The notes beneath the pieces were generated by a model. It ran no database searches. It was not told the origin of the DNA and saw nothing but the letters and a program-made list of their open reading frames with translations. Positions 1-6,893 of a DNA stretch of 13,954 nucleotides are shown here, piece by piece. Within the stretch, counting starts at the first letter, position 1, and the number at the start of each line of letters is the position of its first letter. A program made the translations under genes and the position numbers. The stretch is from JBPCRW01 sp050996405 (lineage in GTDB: Bacteria; Acidobacteriota; Blastocatellia; Pyrinomonadales; Pyrinomonadaceae), in contig JBPCRW010000036.1 in the NCBI GenBank assembly GCA_050996405.1, positions 1 through 13,954 of the forward strand, read 5' to 3'.

Positions 1-43
1 TTTCTTCCGGCACAGACGGAATAGTTTGCGGACGAAGAGACAT
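1..43 (-). CDS. IS1182-like transposase, N-terminal 14 codons only (runs off the left edge)
   Basis: An ATG on the minus strand at 43-41 opens a frame that reads MSLRPQTIPSVPEE to the window edge. It is preceded by a strong Shine-Dalgarno AAGGAGG (reverse strand of about 54-60). This N-terminal pattern (MSL-x-PQ-x-IP-x-VPEE) is what I remember for IS1182-type DDE transposases. That is recall of a family pattern, not a search result, and only 14 residues are visible. If right, an insertion sequence lies to the left with one of its ends in the gene-free stretch at 44-478. Whether the transposase is intact cannot be judged here. Confidence 0.6.
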   Translation of the reverse strand, partial: MSLRPQTIPSVPEE

Positions 44-478
44 CTCAATAATCCTCCTTAAAATACTGGTTTGAGGAAATATTATACCTGTCTTAAAGCT
101 GTCGCAATGAATTCGCCAGCAGTATCACTTTTGGTGCAACTTTTTTAGTCAAGTCGTTGTCGAAAAAAAACTTAGACGATTTTTGAGGCTATTTTCATCC
201 TAACCATAATCCATTTATTCACAAGGTTTACAGATGGCTTGCACCAAAAGCGCGGAAGAGCCGGCCAAAAACTTGACCACATCAGTAAAATGATGGATAA
301 GTCAATCTTTATCAAAAATATTTGTCTTCACTATTTCCAATACACTTTCCATTCTATCTAAGTAAGGTTTTCCTTCTAAGTAGTCAACCTCGTTCGAGGA
401 CCGTTAGGATTAAAATATACTTATCCATACATGCGAATTATGCTGTCAAAGTATAGTTGATTTGATGTTAGTCTAAAA
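44..478. other. Gene-free stretch, probable IS end and flank
   Basis: I see no coding frame with a credible start in this AT-rich stretch. Apart from the Shine-Dalgarno of the leftward transposase (about 54-60) and the 12-bp inverted repeat pair (128-139 and 239-250), I recognise nothing. It probably holds the non-coding end of the insertion sequence and the junction with older DNA, but the exact boundary cannot be placed because the second IS end is missing. Confidence 0.4.
128..250. repeat. 12-bp inverted repeat pair next to the transposase start
   Basis: CTTTTGGTGCAA at 128-139 is matched exactly by its reverse complement TTGCACCAAAAG at 239-250, with 99 bases between. It lies 85-207 bases upstream of the transposase start. 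One arm may belong to the end of the insertion sequence and the other to an internal transposase-binding site or to the flanking target. The other IS end is outside the window, so neither can be assigned. Confidence 0.45.
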
Positions 479-507
479 TTGACAGTTTTTATAAAACATA
501 GTAATAT
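479..507 (+). promoter_or_regulatory. Candidate sigma70 promoter
   Basis: A perfect -35 box TTGACA at 479-484 is followed after 17 bases by TAATAT at 502-507, which matches four of six -10 positions. The predicted start near 514 lies just ahead of two hairpins and a T-run, upstream of the NYN gene. Confidence 0.5.
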
Positions 508-513
508 TCAAAC

Positions 514-585
514 ATATTCCCCTTGTCGTTTCGACGGCAAGGTGCGAAGGCGAAGTAAGAAATTGCTTCGCCTTCTGCGTTTTTA
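514..585 (+). ncRNA. Candidate structured ~70-nt RNA or attenuator leader
   Basis: Two compact hairpins lie back to back downstream of the promoter at 479-507. The first (521-542) has a 9-bp stem with one G-U pair and a TTCG tetraloop. The second (546-575) has a perfect 10-bp stem GAAGGCGAAG/CTTCGCCTTC, a 10-base loop, and is followed by five Ts (580-584). The RNA would start near 514 and stop near 585. It could be an independent small RNA or an attenuated leader of the NYN nuclease gene that starts 17 bases later. No match to a named RNA family is claimed. Confidence 0.4.
544..585 (+). terminator. Rho-independent terminator before the NYN gene
   Basis: The 10-bp perfect stem (546-555 with 566-575) can extend by two more pairs around a bulged T at 576, and is followed by TTTTT at 580-584. 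No gene lies upstream on this strand within the window, so it ends either the candidate small RNA or a leader transcript. Confidence 0.6.
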
Positions 586-601
586 GCGTTCAATTTATTC
601 G

Positions 602-1219
602 ATGAAAATAAACATCTATATTGACGGGTTTAATCTCTATTACGGAGCGGTCAAAAATACGCCTTACAAATGGCTCAATGTGATGAAAATGAGCGAGTTT
701 CTTTTTCCTAATGATACGATCAATAAAATCAAATATTTTTCCGCCAGAGTTTCGGCGCGACCGAATGATCCCGACCAACCGATCAGACAAGCGACCTATT
801 GGCGAGCATTAAAAACTATTCCTAATCTGAGTATTATTGAAGGCACGTTTTTAACCAAACCCATGATGATGCCGATCTTTAATACGAATCCGCAACGGTA
901 CGAAAAAGTCATAAAAACTGAAGAAAAAGGTTCTGATGTGAATTTGGGAATTCACATGCTTAACGATGGCTATAAAAAAGATTACGAATTAGCAGTCATG
1001 ATAACAAATGATTCAGACCTGCTAGAGCCGATGCGAATTGTTAAACAAGATTTAGGTTTGCCCGTCGGTTTAGTCAATCCGCACAAAATACCGAGTTTTG
1101 CTTTAAGACAACACGCGACATTTATCAAGCAAGTCAGAACAGGCGTTCTAAAAGTCAGTCAATTTGATAATTCTCTGACTGATATAAACGGAGTATTTCA
1201 TAAACCGGCGACTTGGTAA
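602..1219 (+). CDS. NYN-domain (PIN-like) ribonuclease
   Basis: This 205-residue protein has the layout of the NYN/LabA-like family of metal-dependent ribonucleases related to PIN domains. The first acidic residue is D8 in YIDGFNLYYGA, with N11 nearby. A second acidic cluster sits in EEKGSDVNLG (E107-E108, D112), and a third in TNDSDLLEP (D137, D139). These are the expected metal-binding positions at the strand ends of the Rossmann-like core, so the enzyme looks intact. Known NYN proteins act on RNA, some in RNA turnover and some as toxins. The ATG is the only reasonable start because a stop lies in frame at 584-586. There is no Shine-Dalgarno, and a terminator hairpin ends just upstream, so expression may depend on read-through. 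No partner gene follows on this strand for about 6.8 kb. Confidence 0.85.
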   Translation: MKINIYIDGFNLYYGAVKNTPYKWLNVMKMSEFLFPNDTINKIKYFSARVSARPNDPDQPIRQATYWRALKTIPNLSIIEGTFLTKPMMMPIFNTNPQRYEKVIKTEEKGSDVNLGIHMLNDGYKKDYELAVMITNDSDLLEPMRIVKQDLGLPVGLVNPHKIPSFALRQHATFIKQVRTGVLKVSQFDNSLTDINGVFHKPATW

Positions 1220-1450
1220 AATTTACTTGAAGTAAAGTATTTATTTACAATCAATACTACCTAACTTTTTTCACGATTACTACAAAATAAAGAATTTTAG
1301 AAATCGAGTCAATAAATTACTGATTAGACTTTTAAGGCTAAATTTTCCTACTTGCTCAGCGAAGAGAGCTTGTTAAAATTGATGTGCGACAATTGTTTTT
1401 CCAAACATCATTTACAACTTAATATTATTTTGGATAATTGTTTTTTGATT

Positions 1451-2986
1451 TTACGAGTCTTTTAGAAATGAAAAATCTTCGGTAGAAAAATGTTGAATTA
1501 ACCGATCGACTAAAGAGGCTAAAGTTCGAGGTGCGACCCGATATGCTCCACCACCCGGTTCGCTTGTGCGACTGGCGACCGCTTCAAACGGTAAATTCAG
1601 CTTAATTAAAACGGATTTCTCTCTGATAAAAAAGTTCGAGGTAACGGATTTTACCAAATCTCTTTTTTCTTCTTCATTTCCCCATTTATAGCTTAGATAA
1701 GCGCAATTGACGAGTTCGAGGAATTGTTCGGCTTTAGTCAGAGCGGTTCGCTGAATCCGGTCGAAGCCGCCTATTTCGTCTTGTAATTTCTTTTCTTCAA
1801 TTACTAAACTATTCTTTTTTTGAATAAAAATCTCCCGGTCAATTACACCGTCCACAAAAAAATCAGTCAGCTTGGAAAGCCTTTGGCGGCATTGTTCGAG
1901 CCGCATATTCAGAATTTCGAGTTTATTTTCCTTTAACGCTTCCAATTCGCCGTATTTTGATTTGACCGCATTTTGCAGATATTGATTTTCCCGCTCGTTA
2001 AAGGCAAGTTTTTTCAGCACGGAAAGCAATTCTCTTTCAATCAGTTCTTCGCGGATGGTTTTTTGCGGACAATCCGCTTTTTGGCAGCGATAATACACAT
2101 TGCCTTTTTGACGCTCGGCAATCAGTTTATAGCGGCAGTTTTCGCAGGTAAGCAGACGGCGGAAAATAAAGAAATGAGATTGTTTTCTATCCGCCTGCTT
2201 ACCGCTCAAAACCGCTTGCACTTTATCAAAAAGTTGTTGCGATACCAGCGGGCGGTGAATTCCGGCAAACGCTTCGCCGACTTTTTTTATTTTGATTAGT
2301 CCGGTGTAAAAACTGTTTTTGAGAATAGTATTCAGACCGTTTTTGCTGACTTTGTTGCCTGCTTTATTGCGAAAGCCCATTTTATCCATTTGCTTTGCCA
2401 AAATTGCCAGCGAGTATTTGCCGGTCGCATAAAGCTGAAAGGCTTGTTTGATAAACGCTGCGCGAAGCGGGTCCGGCTCTTTCGGCTGCCCCTGCCCTTT
2501 GTCCAGATAACCGACGGGAGCGGGACGCGGGTAAAGCCCTTGCTTAAGCCGTCCGTAAAAGCCCTTTTTGACTTCTTCCCGCAAGTTGCGAATATAGTCG
2601 GAGGCGACGACGGCTTGAATGTCGGCGGAGAGTCTTCCGCCGCGTGAATTGAGATCAAGGCTTTCCGACGCGAAATGAACGTCCACGCCGGAATCTATCA
2701 AAGTGCCGAGGTCAGCCCAATCTTTTAGGTTTCGTGCGCTTCGATCAATTTTATGAATAATCACGCCGTCGGCTTTGCCTTGACGCAGAGTTTTGAGCAT
2801 CTCCAAAAAAGCGGGTCGTCCCTGTTTGGCGGCGGTTTCCTTTTCCTCAAATCGTTTAACAATCGAAAGATTAAATTTTTGAGCGTAGCGTTCGATTGCC
2901 GACTGCTGTTCGGAGAGCGAGGTGCCGGTTTGCCCCTGCCGCTGGGTGGACACGCGGATATAGGAAAAATAACGGTTATGTGACAT
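1451..2986 (-). CDS. Large serine recombinase (site-specific integrase/resolvase)
   Basis: This 511-residue protein is a large serine recombinase. The N-terminal resolvase domain begins YFSYIRVSTQRQ, with the nucleophile Ser13. It continues with DGVIIHKIDRSARN and a typical arginine-rich active site to about residue 150. A recombinase (DNA-binding) domain follows to about 265. A zinc ribbon (C281, C284, C301, C306) comes next, then a long charged coiled coil of about 90 residues and a basic C-terminal tail. Such enzymes integrate or excise phages and other mobile elements between attachment sites. I chose the ATG at 2986, whose product starts right before the resolvase fold; a TTG at 3037 would add 17 residues that look non-conserved. 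It is the last gene of a four-gene minus-strand group, and att sites could not be located. Confidence 0.92.
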   Translation of the reverse strand: MSHNRYFSYIRVSTQRQGQTGTSLSEQQSAIERYAQKFNLSIVKRFEEKETAAKQGRPAFLEMLKTLRQGKADGVIIHKIDRSARNLKDWADLGTLIDSGVDVHFASESLDLNSRGGRLSADIQAVVASDYIRNLREEVKKGFYGRLKQGLYPRPAPVGYLDKGQGQPKEPDPLRAAFIKQAFQLYATGKYSLAILAKQMDKMGFRNKAGNKVSKNGLNTILKNSFYTGLIKIKKVGEAFAGIHRPLVSQQLFDKVQAVLSGKQADRKQSHFFIFRRLLTCENCRYKLIAERQKGNVYYRCQKADCPQKTIREELIERELLSVLKKLAFNERENQYLQNAVKSKYGELEALKENKLEILNMRLEQCRQRLSKLTDFFVDGVIDREIFIQKKNSLVIEEKKLQDEIGGFDRIQRTALTKAEQFLELVNCAYLSYKWGNEEEKRDLVKSVTSNFFIREKSVLIKLNLPFEAVASRTSEPGGGAYRVAPRTLASLVDRLIQHFSTEDFSFLKDS

Positions 2987-3054
2987 AAAACGCGGAAAAT
3001 TAGTAATTAAAGAAAATGCTGGATAAGCTGAAATCAACAGGAATTATCGGATAG

Positions 3055-3303
3055 TCAGAGTTTATCGGTGGAGTCCGGTAAAGACTTGTCTTGCCTTAAA
3101 ATAGCGGGTTTTTCGAGTTTCGTCAAAAGTTCCGGCTGCTCGATTGAGATGCGCTCGAAAATCCGCCTGACCACATCCAAATAACCCGAAAGGTAAAATT
3201 CGGCGGCGGCTTGCTGCTCCGGCGACAGTTCTGGATAAAGGTCGGCAATCGTCGGCGTATTTTTATCTATTGCGTTATTTTCGGGCATAGTTAAAAATGG
3301 CAT
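3055..3303 (-). CDS. Small hypothetical protein of the recombinase module
   Basis: A frame of 82 codons sits between the RuvC-like gene and the recombinase, 68 bases ahead of the recombinase ATG. The product is acidic in the middle (ADLYPELSPEQQAAAEFYLSGYLDVVRRIFERI) and looks mainly helical, with no membrane segment and no cysteine. Small proteins of this kind often precede large serine recombinases in integrative elements, but I know no function for this one. Two ATGs are possible: 3303 (MPFLTMPENN), used here, and 3288 (MPENNAIDKN). Neither has a Shine-Dalgarno. A TTG at 3309 seems less likely. Codon usage and position in the group support it as a real gene. Confidence 0.6.
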   Translation of the reverse strand: MPFLTMPENNAIDKNTPTIADLYPELSPEQQAAAEFYLSGYLDVVRRIFERISIEQPELLTKLEKPAILRQDKSLPDSTDKL

Positions 3304-3343
3304 TATCAAATAAAGACCGGTAATTGTTCGTTAAGAGTGATGC

Positions 3344-3859
3344 TTAAGTTTGGCTCCAAGTTTCAGTCAACACGGTTTGGTGGTAATAACCGAGCGCGGC
3401 GGCGGCGAGGAGAATGTCGTAGTATTGCATTCGCCATTTGCTCGAATTGCCGGTAAATTGCCGAAGTTCGGGATAAATCGCCGCCAGAGATTTGAAAGCA
3501 TTAGCCTTGGTCGGTTTTATATTAGGGCAGAGAAGTTTCTTGACCTTTTCAAAATTTATTCGGACTGCCGGAATTTGATGAAATCGGGCTTTGCTTTCAG
3601 CGCACTGTGCAATCAGCTTAAATTGCTTTGATTTTAGCTGCTGCTTGCTCGGACTTTTTAGAACAATAACTTTTGGCGAAAATTCTTTGAGAAGATTTTC
3701 AATGCTGCGGGAAACTTCCCATTTGATTGATTCGTTTGTTCGCGGCGGCTTGAGCGGTTTGACGGCAAAATAAATTATCTCAGTATTTCTGAAAACGACC
3801 GCACCAAAGCGTTTGGTTGCCGGAGCGACAGCGAGAATTATGTTATTGGCGGATTTCAT
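3344..3859 (-). CDS. RuvC-like (RNase H fold) protein with degenerate active site
   Basis: The 171-residue product begins NIILAVAPATKRFGAVVF, which aligns by eye with the first strand of RuvC-type Holliday junction nucleases (consensus ILGIDPGxxxTG). The catalytic aspartate is replaced by Ala12 and the following Gly by Ala14. The second acidic position, expected after PKVIVLK, is also not acidic. Only the C-terminal Asp148 in YYDILLAAAALGYYH fits the expected pattern. It may therefore be a structure-recognising but inactive relative, or a divergent fold with another role. The start at 3859 lies 9 bases after the stop of the XRE regulator gene, indicating co-transcription. RuvC-like proteins fit DNA processing in a mobile element. 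The family call is by motif only and is moderately uncertain. Confidence 0.5.
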   Translation of the reverse strand: MKSANNIILAVAPATKRFGAVVFRNTEIIYFAVKPLKPPRTNESIKWEVSRSIENLLKEFSPKVIVLKSPSKQQLKSKQFKLIAQCAESKARFHQIPAVRINFEKVKKLLCPNIKPTKANAFKSLAAIYPELRQFTGNSSKWRMQYYDILLAAAALGYYHQTVLTETWSQT

Positions 3860-3868
3860 CGCCGCCGC

Positions 3869-4300
3869 TTAAAAATGATTCATTTTCTCGGCGCGAGTGC
3901 GGACGAGTTCGGCAATGTGGCTTCGCGCTTTGTCCAAATCATCACTTTTCACATTTAGCGGCTTCAATCTTTCGGCAAAGGGGCAGAATTCCACGTCATC
4001 CGAAAAATTATTTTTCGATAAATTAAAGCCCTTTTCTATGTTTTTGAGAACTGTTTCCTGTTTTTTGATTTCATCAAGACAGGCTTCGTAATAGCCGTAA
4101 AAGAGAACCCGGATCGGAAGGCGATAAACGATTCCGAGTTTGATGGCGGTTTTCAGATTCGGCAGTTTCGCTCCGCGCTCGTAGCGCGAAATTTGATCGG
4201 CGGTTTTATGACCGAGCAGGGTGGCGACTTGTTTTTGTTCCAAGCCGGATTTCTTTCTGACGAGAAGGAGTTGGTTTTTGTATTTTTGTTTGAGCGGCAT
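3869..4300 (-). CDS. XRE-family helix-turn-helix regulator
   Basis: The 143-residue protein carries an N-terminal Cro/C1-type helix-turn-helix at about residues 8-62. It shows the usual sequence of a recognition core (GLEQKQVATLLGHKTADQISRYERG) followed by KLPNLKTAIKLGIVYRLPIRVLF. The remainder is charged and helical, ending in SHIAELVRTRAEKMNHF, and may mediate oligomerisation. It is the first gene of the minus-strand group, so it probably controls this group, including the recombinase, as regulators of integrative elements commonly do. The ATG at 4300 gives the start expected for the domain. A terminator of the preceding oxidoreductase gene lies about 80 bases upstream, so the group should have its own promoter at about 4301-4380; I see no convincing consensus there. 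Confidence 0.85.
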   Translation of the reverse strand: MPLKQKYKNQLLLVRKKSGLEQKQVATLLGHKTADQISRYERGAKLPNLKTAIKLGIVYRLPIRVLFYGYYEACLDEIKKQETVLKNIEKGFNLSKNNFSDDVEFCPFAERLKPLNVKSDDLDKARSHIAELVRTRAEKMNHF

Positions 4301-4374
4301 CGCTTTTGAAAATTAATGATCGCGTGAAAATGTTTTTCCGCTTTCATCGTAACTCTCAAACAATACAAAAAATA

Positions 4375-4403
4375 GTGGGAAAAATTAGCCTCGAAAGGCT
4401 AAT
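4375..4403 (-). terminator. Rho-independent terminator of the oxidoreductase gene
   Basis: An 8-bp stem ATTAGCCT/AGGCTAAT (4384-4391 with 4396-4403) closed by a four-base loop lies 19 bases after the oxidoreductase stop on the minus strand. On that strand the stem runs straight into TTTT, with a second T-rich stretch further on. Confidence 0.7.
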
Positions 4404-4421
4404 CTAATAACAGTTAAAATT

Positions 4422-5855
4422 TCACTTTTCAGAATCTTTCCAAATCGGCTTAAATTTTTCCATAATTTTATGAAGAGGCTTGCACCTCTCTATAATTTCT
4501 CCGCTATATTTCGCGCCTTCTCTATCGCCAAGATAATACTTAGGATATTTTCCGCCTCGTTTTGCACGCCCTTCTTCAATTTTATCTCTAATCTCTTTTA
4601 AAATGTTCAAGTGGGATTGTGCGGTATTTGCGGAAAAGAATAATTCTATTTCTTCTTTGTCGGATTCTCGCTTTTCTAGTGCTTTTTCAAAAATATAAGA
4701 ATAAGGCTTTTCCTCTAATTCAAATTTTATTTTATGGGCTTCCGGTTTAAGCAGTTCTCCGTCGATTATAACTCGTAACATTTCATTTTTATCTGAATGT
4801 CTACGCCGCGTGAAAAAAAATTGTATTTTTTTACCCTTATCTCCTTCCAATTCAAAAATTTTAACTTCTCCCAGTTCTGAGTTATTTAAATCAAGTCCAA
4901 AATCATTATTTTTATCAATCCCCAAAATGCCTTTACCCAAGAATGTTTCGCCGCTTACGGGATTTCCTTTTTTATTAAGAAAGGTAAATTTAATAGCAGC
5001 AAAAGTTTCATATTCTATATCAAGTTCTTTATCTTTCACGTAATCAACACCGCCGTATTTACCAGCCCAAATTCTTTTCAATTTCAAAGAACCCAATAAC
5101 ATAAAATAATCAAGAACTGATAGCATATGGATTCCCAAATCGAAAACTATTCCTTCTTTTAGCGCATCTATTCTGCCCGGTATTAAGACCGGACAATTTC
5201 TGTCTGGATTGATTTGTTTGCCTTCCGATAAAGATTTTTCTACATATTCCTTATCGGTGCCGCTGTAATCTTCTAAATAGAAAAATCGAAATTTTGTTAT
5301 TTCACCTATTACTTTTTCGATTCTTTTTAAAAAGTCAGGATGTTCAAAATTTCTGTGAATTTTAGCTCGGACATGACTAAACCCCATTACCTTCTCAACT
5401 TTTTCTTCATTTGGATAGTTTAATAAACTATCAATTTTTTCGGAATCGTCGGTAAATGGCTTTTCAACTAGCATTATGGAAAAGGTTGACTTGATCCATT
5501 CAAGCACATTTTGAATGTGATATTCAGGAGGCGTACCAATTATAATCAAATCAAAATCTTTTTCTATTATCCAATCGGAAAAAGGTTCTGATAAATTTAC
5601 TCTCCTGTCATTTAAATTAGCAACATCAACGAAGAAAACATTATCTTTTTGTAAGATATTCTCAATTTTATTTTGAAGTTTTTTTTGCTTTTCAAAATTT
5701 TCTTGATCAAAAATATCGCCTTTTCTCAATGTTTTGTCAGCACAATATATTTCGCAGTCGGGATTATCTGAGTGGATTTTAAATAGCACCTCTTTATAGT
5801 ATCTGCTGAAAGCATCTCCCATTCCCACAACAGCTATTTTGATATTTTCATTCAT
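4422..5855 (-). CDS. Gfo/Idh/MocA-type NAD(P)-dependent oxidoreductase, enlarged
   Basis: The 477-residue protein begins MNENIKIAVVGMGDAFSRY, a dinucleotide-binding Rossmann start. It then shows DLIIIGTPPEYH, the family signature EKP at 131-133 (MLVEKPF), and the D-x-G-x-H motif at D239-H243 (VFDLGIHML), which together define the Gfo/Idh/MocA fold. Family members oxidise or reduce sugars, inositols and related compounds using bound NAD(P). The protein is roughly 100 residues longer than usual, with an unfamiliar charged C-terminal extension (about 400-477), so the substrate cannot be guessed. I chose the ATG at 5855 because it starts directly at the Rossmann strand; an upstream alternative at 5894 would translate through the terminator hairpin. 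There is no Shine-Dalgarno. The gene is AT-rich and Lys/Glu/Ile-rich, unlike the plus-strand operon. Confidence 0.85.
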   Translation of the reverse strand: MNENIKIAVVGMGDAFSRYYKEVLFKIHSDNPDCEIYCADKTLRKGDIFDQENFEKQKKLQNKIENILQKDNVFFVDVANLNDRRVNLSEPFSDWIIEKDFDLIIIGTPPEYHIQNVLEWIKSTFSIMLVEKPFTDDSEKIDSLLNYPNEEKVEKVMGFSHVRAKIHRNFEHPDFLKRIEKVIGEITKFRFFYLEDYSGTDKEYVEKSLSEGKQINPDRNCPVLIPGRIDALKEGIVFDLGIHMLSVLDYFMLLGSLKLKRIWAGKYGGVDYVKDKELDIEYETFAAIKFTFLNKKGNPVSGETFLGKGILGIDKNNDFGLDLNNSELGEVKIFELEGDKGKKIQFFFTRRRHSDKNEMLRVIIDGELLKPEAHKIKFELEEKPYSYIFEKALEKRESDKEEIELFFSANTAQSHLNILKEIRDKIEEGRAKRGGKYPKYYLGDREGAKYSGEIIERCKPLHKIMEKFKPIWKDSEK

Positions 5856-5861
5856 ATAGAG

Positions 5862-5901
5862 TGACAATAAAAACACCCTTGCCTTAAACTGCAAGGGTGT
5901 T
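5862..5901 (-). terminator. Rho-independent terminator between the 100-aa gene and the oxidoreductase
   Basis: A perfect 11-bp stem (AACACCCTTGC, 5872-5882, with GCAAGGGTGTT, 5891-5901) and an 8-base loop is followed on the minus strand by TTTTATTG. It ends transcripts of the 100-aa gene 24 bases after its stop and leaves the oxidoreductase dependent on read-through or a promoter inside this short gap. Confidence 0.85.
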
Positions 5902-5924
5902 AAGTTCTATTTTCTAAGCTAGTC

Positions 5925-6227
5925 TTATTCCGCAGATTTGCTAGATTTGCCTTTTCTTACAATATAACTTAGATCTCCGTTGCCACGATGCTTTTTTCTC
6001 CACTCAGTAGCAGCAACTAAGCCTTTATGCACAGCCGTGTTGTTTTCAGCCCTAATTTTTCTGTCATTTTCGATGAGTTTCACTATTTCTTCTTCAGTAT
6101 AGTCACTAATATTGTTTTTTTTCACTTGAACTACATTGCTGGAAGAATTACCGCTGTTTTCCTCTCGATTTGAATTGTCACGAGAATAAGCAAGTTCAGC
6201 TGCTCCTATTGGTTCATAAGTAGCCAT
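5925..6227 (-). CDS. Hypothetical 100-aa polar protein
   Basis: The start is fixed by a good Shine-Dalgarno AAGGAG (reverse strand of about 6238-6243), spaced about ten bases before the ATG at 6227. The product begins MATYEPIGAAELAYSRDNSN. It has a Ser/Asn-rich low-complexity stretch (about 18-32), an acidic helix (DYTEEEIVKLIENDRKIRAE, about 42-61) and a basic C-terminus (WRKKHRGNGD...VRKGKSSKSAE). There is no cysteine, signal peptide or membrane segment. I do not recognise a family. A strong terminator right after the gene suggests that it is made in excess over the downstream oxidoreductase, an arrangement seen for abundant small proteins and for precursor peptides with a downstream enzyme. 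No core-peptide-like segment is evident, so this remains a hypothetical protein. Confidence 0.65.
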   Translation of the reverse strand: MATYEPIGAAELAYSRDNSNREENSGNSSSNVVQVKKNNISDYTEEEIVKLIENDRKIRAENNTAVHKGLVAATEWRKKHRGNGDLSYIVRKGKSSKSAE

Positions 6228-6345
6228 ATATTTTATCTCCTTAAAATTTTGTTGCCTATAATCTCGGCAAAGAAGTTGCATTATGTCTCGGAGTTAGCGA
6301 CACATTTGGAAACTTCGTGCCGCTATATCAGGCGGGTTTGATTGA

Positions 6346-6374
6346 ATTGTAAGTGTAAAATTTACACTCTTAAA
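6346..6374 (-). promoter_or_regulatory. Candidate promoter with palindromic operator in the spacer
   Basis: On the minus strand TTTAAG (6369-6374) and TACAAT (6346-6351) are separated by exactly 17 bases, and these 17 bases form a palindrome AGTGTAAA-A-TTTACACT (6352-6368). An inverted repeat that exactly fills a promoter spacer is typical of a repressor site. Transcription would start near 6339 and give the 100-aa gene a leader of about 112 bases. The -35 box is weak. Confidence 0.4.
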
Positions 6375-6893
6375 CATAGCTTAACACACTTCTACTGCTA
6401 ATTTTGATAAAATTCTTAAATTCAACCACTATTCTCGACCTCGCCGAATTATTTTGAATCTATAATTCAAAATAGAAAGCCGCATAAGCCGCATATACAA
6501 GGGAAATTCCTCACATATGCGGCATCGGCTTAAGCCAGAAGCAATGGTAAATTTTGTGGATAAGTAAATTGATGGTTTGGTCAGGAGTAGGGAAAAGCGG
6601 TGTTAATTTATGAATTGCTGTTTGTATATTCACCTTTTTTCTTGGTTTCCACGTCATTACCTAAAGGTTAAAGCCTATGACGCAATTGGAATATAAAATT
6701 AAATTTTCTCGCCTGTTTAAACAGAAATCTGCACTCCAAATAATTTTGGCTTTACAATACCGATATAACATGCAAGAATGCGGAATATCTAAAGCTTTTA
6801 TTCCGAAAAAGCAAACTAGGTAAAATTCTTACCATACTGATTAATCTCATGTCAAGTGTTTTTAAAACTTTTTAAAACCAAAGAATAGTTGAA
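6375..6893. other. Gene-free stretch with stacked inverted repeats
   Basis: No coding frame is credible here. The stretch contains a 10-bp hairpin at 6450-6474 (TATTTTGAAT/ATTCAAAATA, 5-base loop), a larger stem at 6477-6534 built on GCCGCATAT/ATATGCGGC, and a tandem 10-bp repeat TTTTTAAAAC at 6859-6878 just beyond the stop of the SorC-type gene. The rest (about 6540-6855) shows nothing I can name. Confidence 0.5.
6477..6534. repeat. Imperfect stem-loop with tandem AAGCCGCAT copies
   Basis: GCCGCATAT (6488-6496) and ATATGCGGC (6515-6523) form a perfect 9-bp stem with an 18-base loop. It is extended outward by a second, bulged set of pairs (AAGCC left, GGCTTA right). The left arm includes two direct copies of AAGCCGCAT (6477-6485 and 6486-6494). 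Neither strand has a long T-run after it, so it is not a clear terminator; it may be a structured RNA or a remnant of a small mobile repeat. Confidence 0.4.

Noticed and set aside
590..790. Minus-strand frame overlapping the NYN gene
   Set aside because: It is an antisense shadow of the conserved NYN coding region and has no ribosome binding site.
1973..2647. Plus-strand and alternative minus-strand frames inside the serine recombinase
   Set aside because: They are antisense or out-of-frame shadows of a gene whose domains are complete in its own frame.
3817..4368. Frames overlapping the XRE regulator on both strands
   Set aside because: Shadow frames of the helix-turn-helix gene, without recognisable domains.
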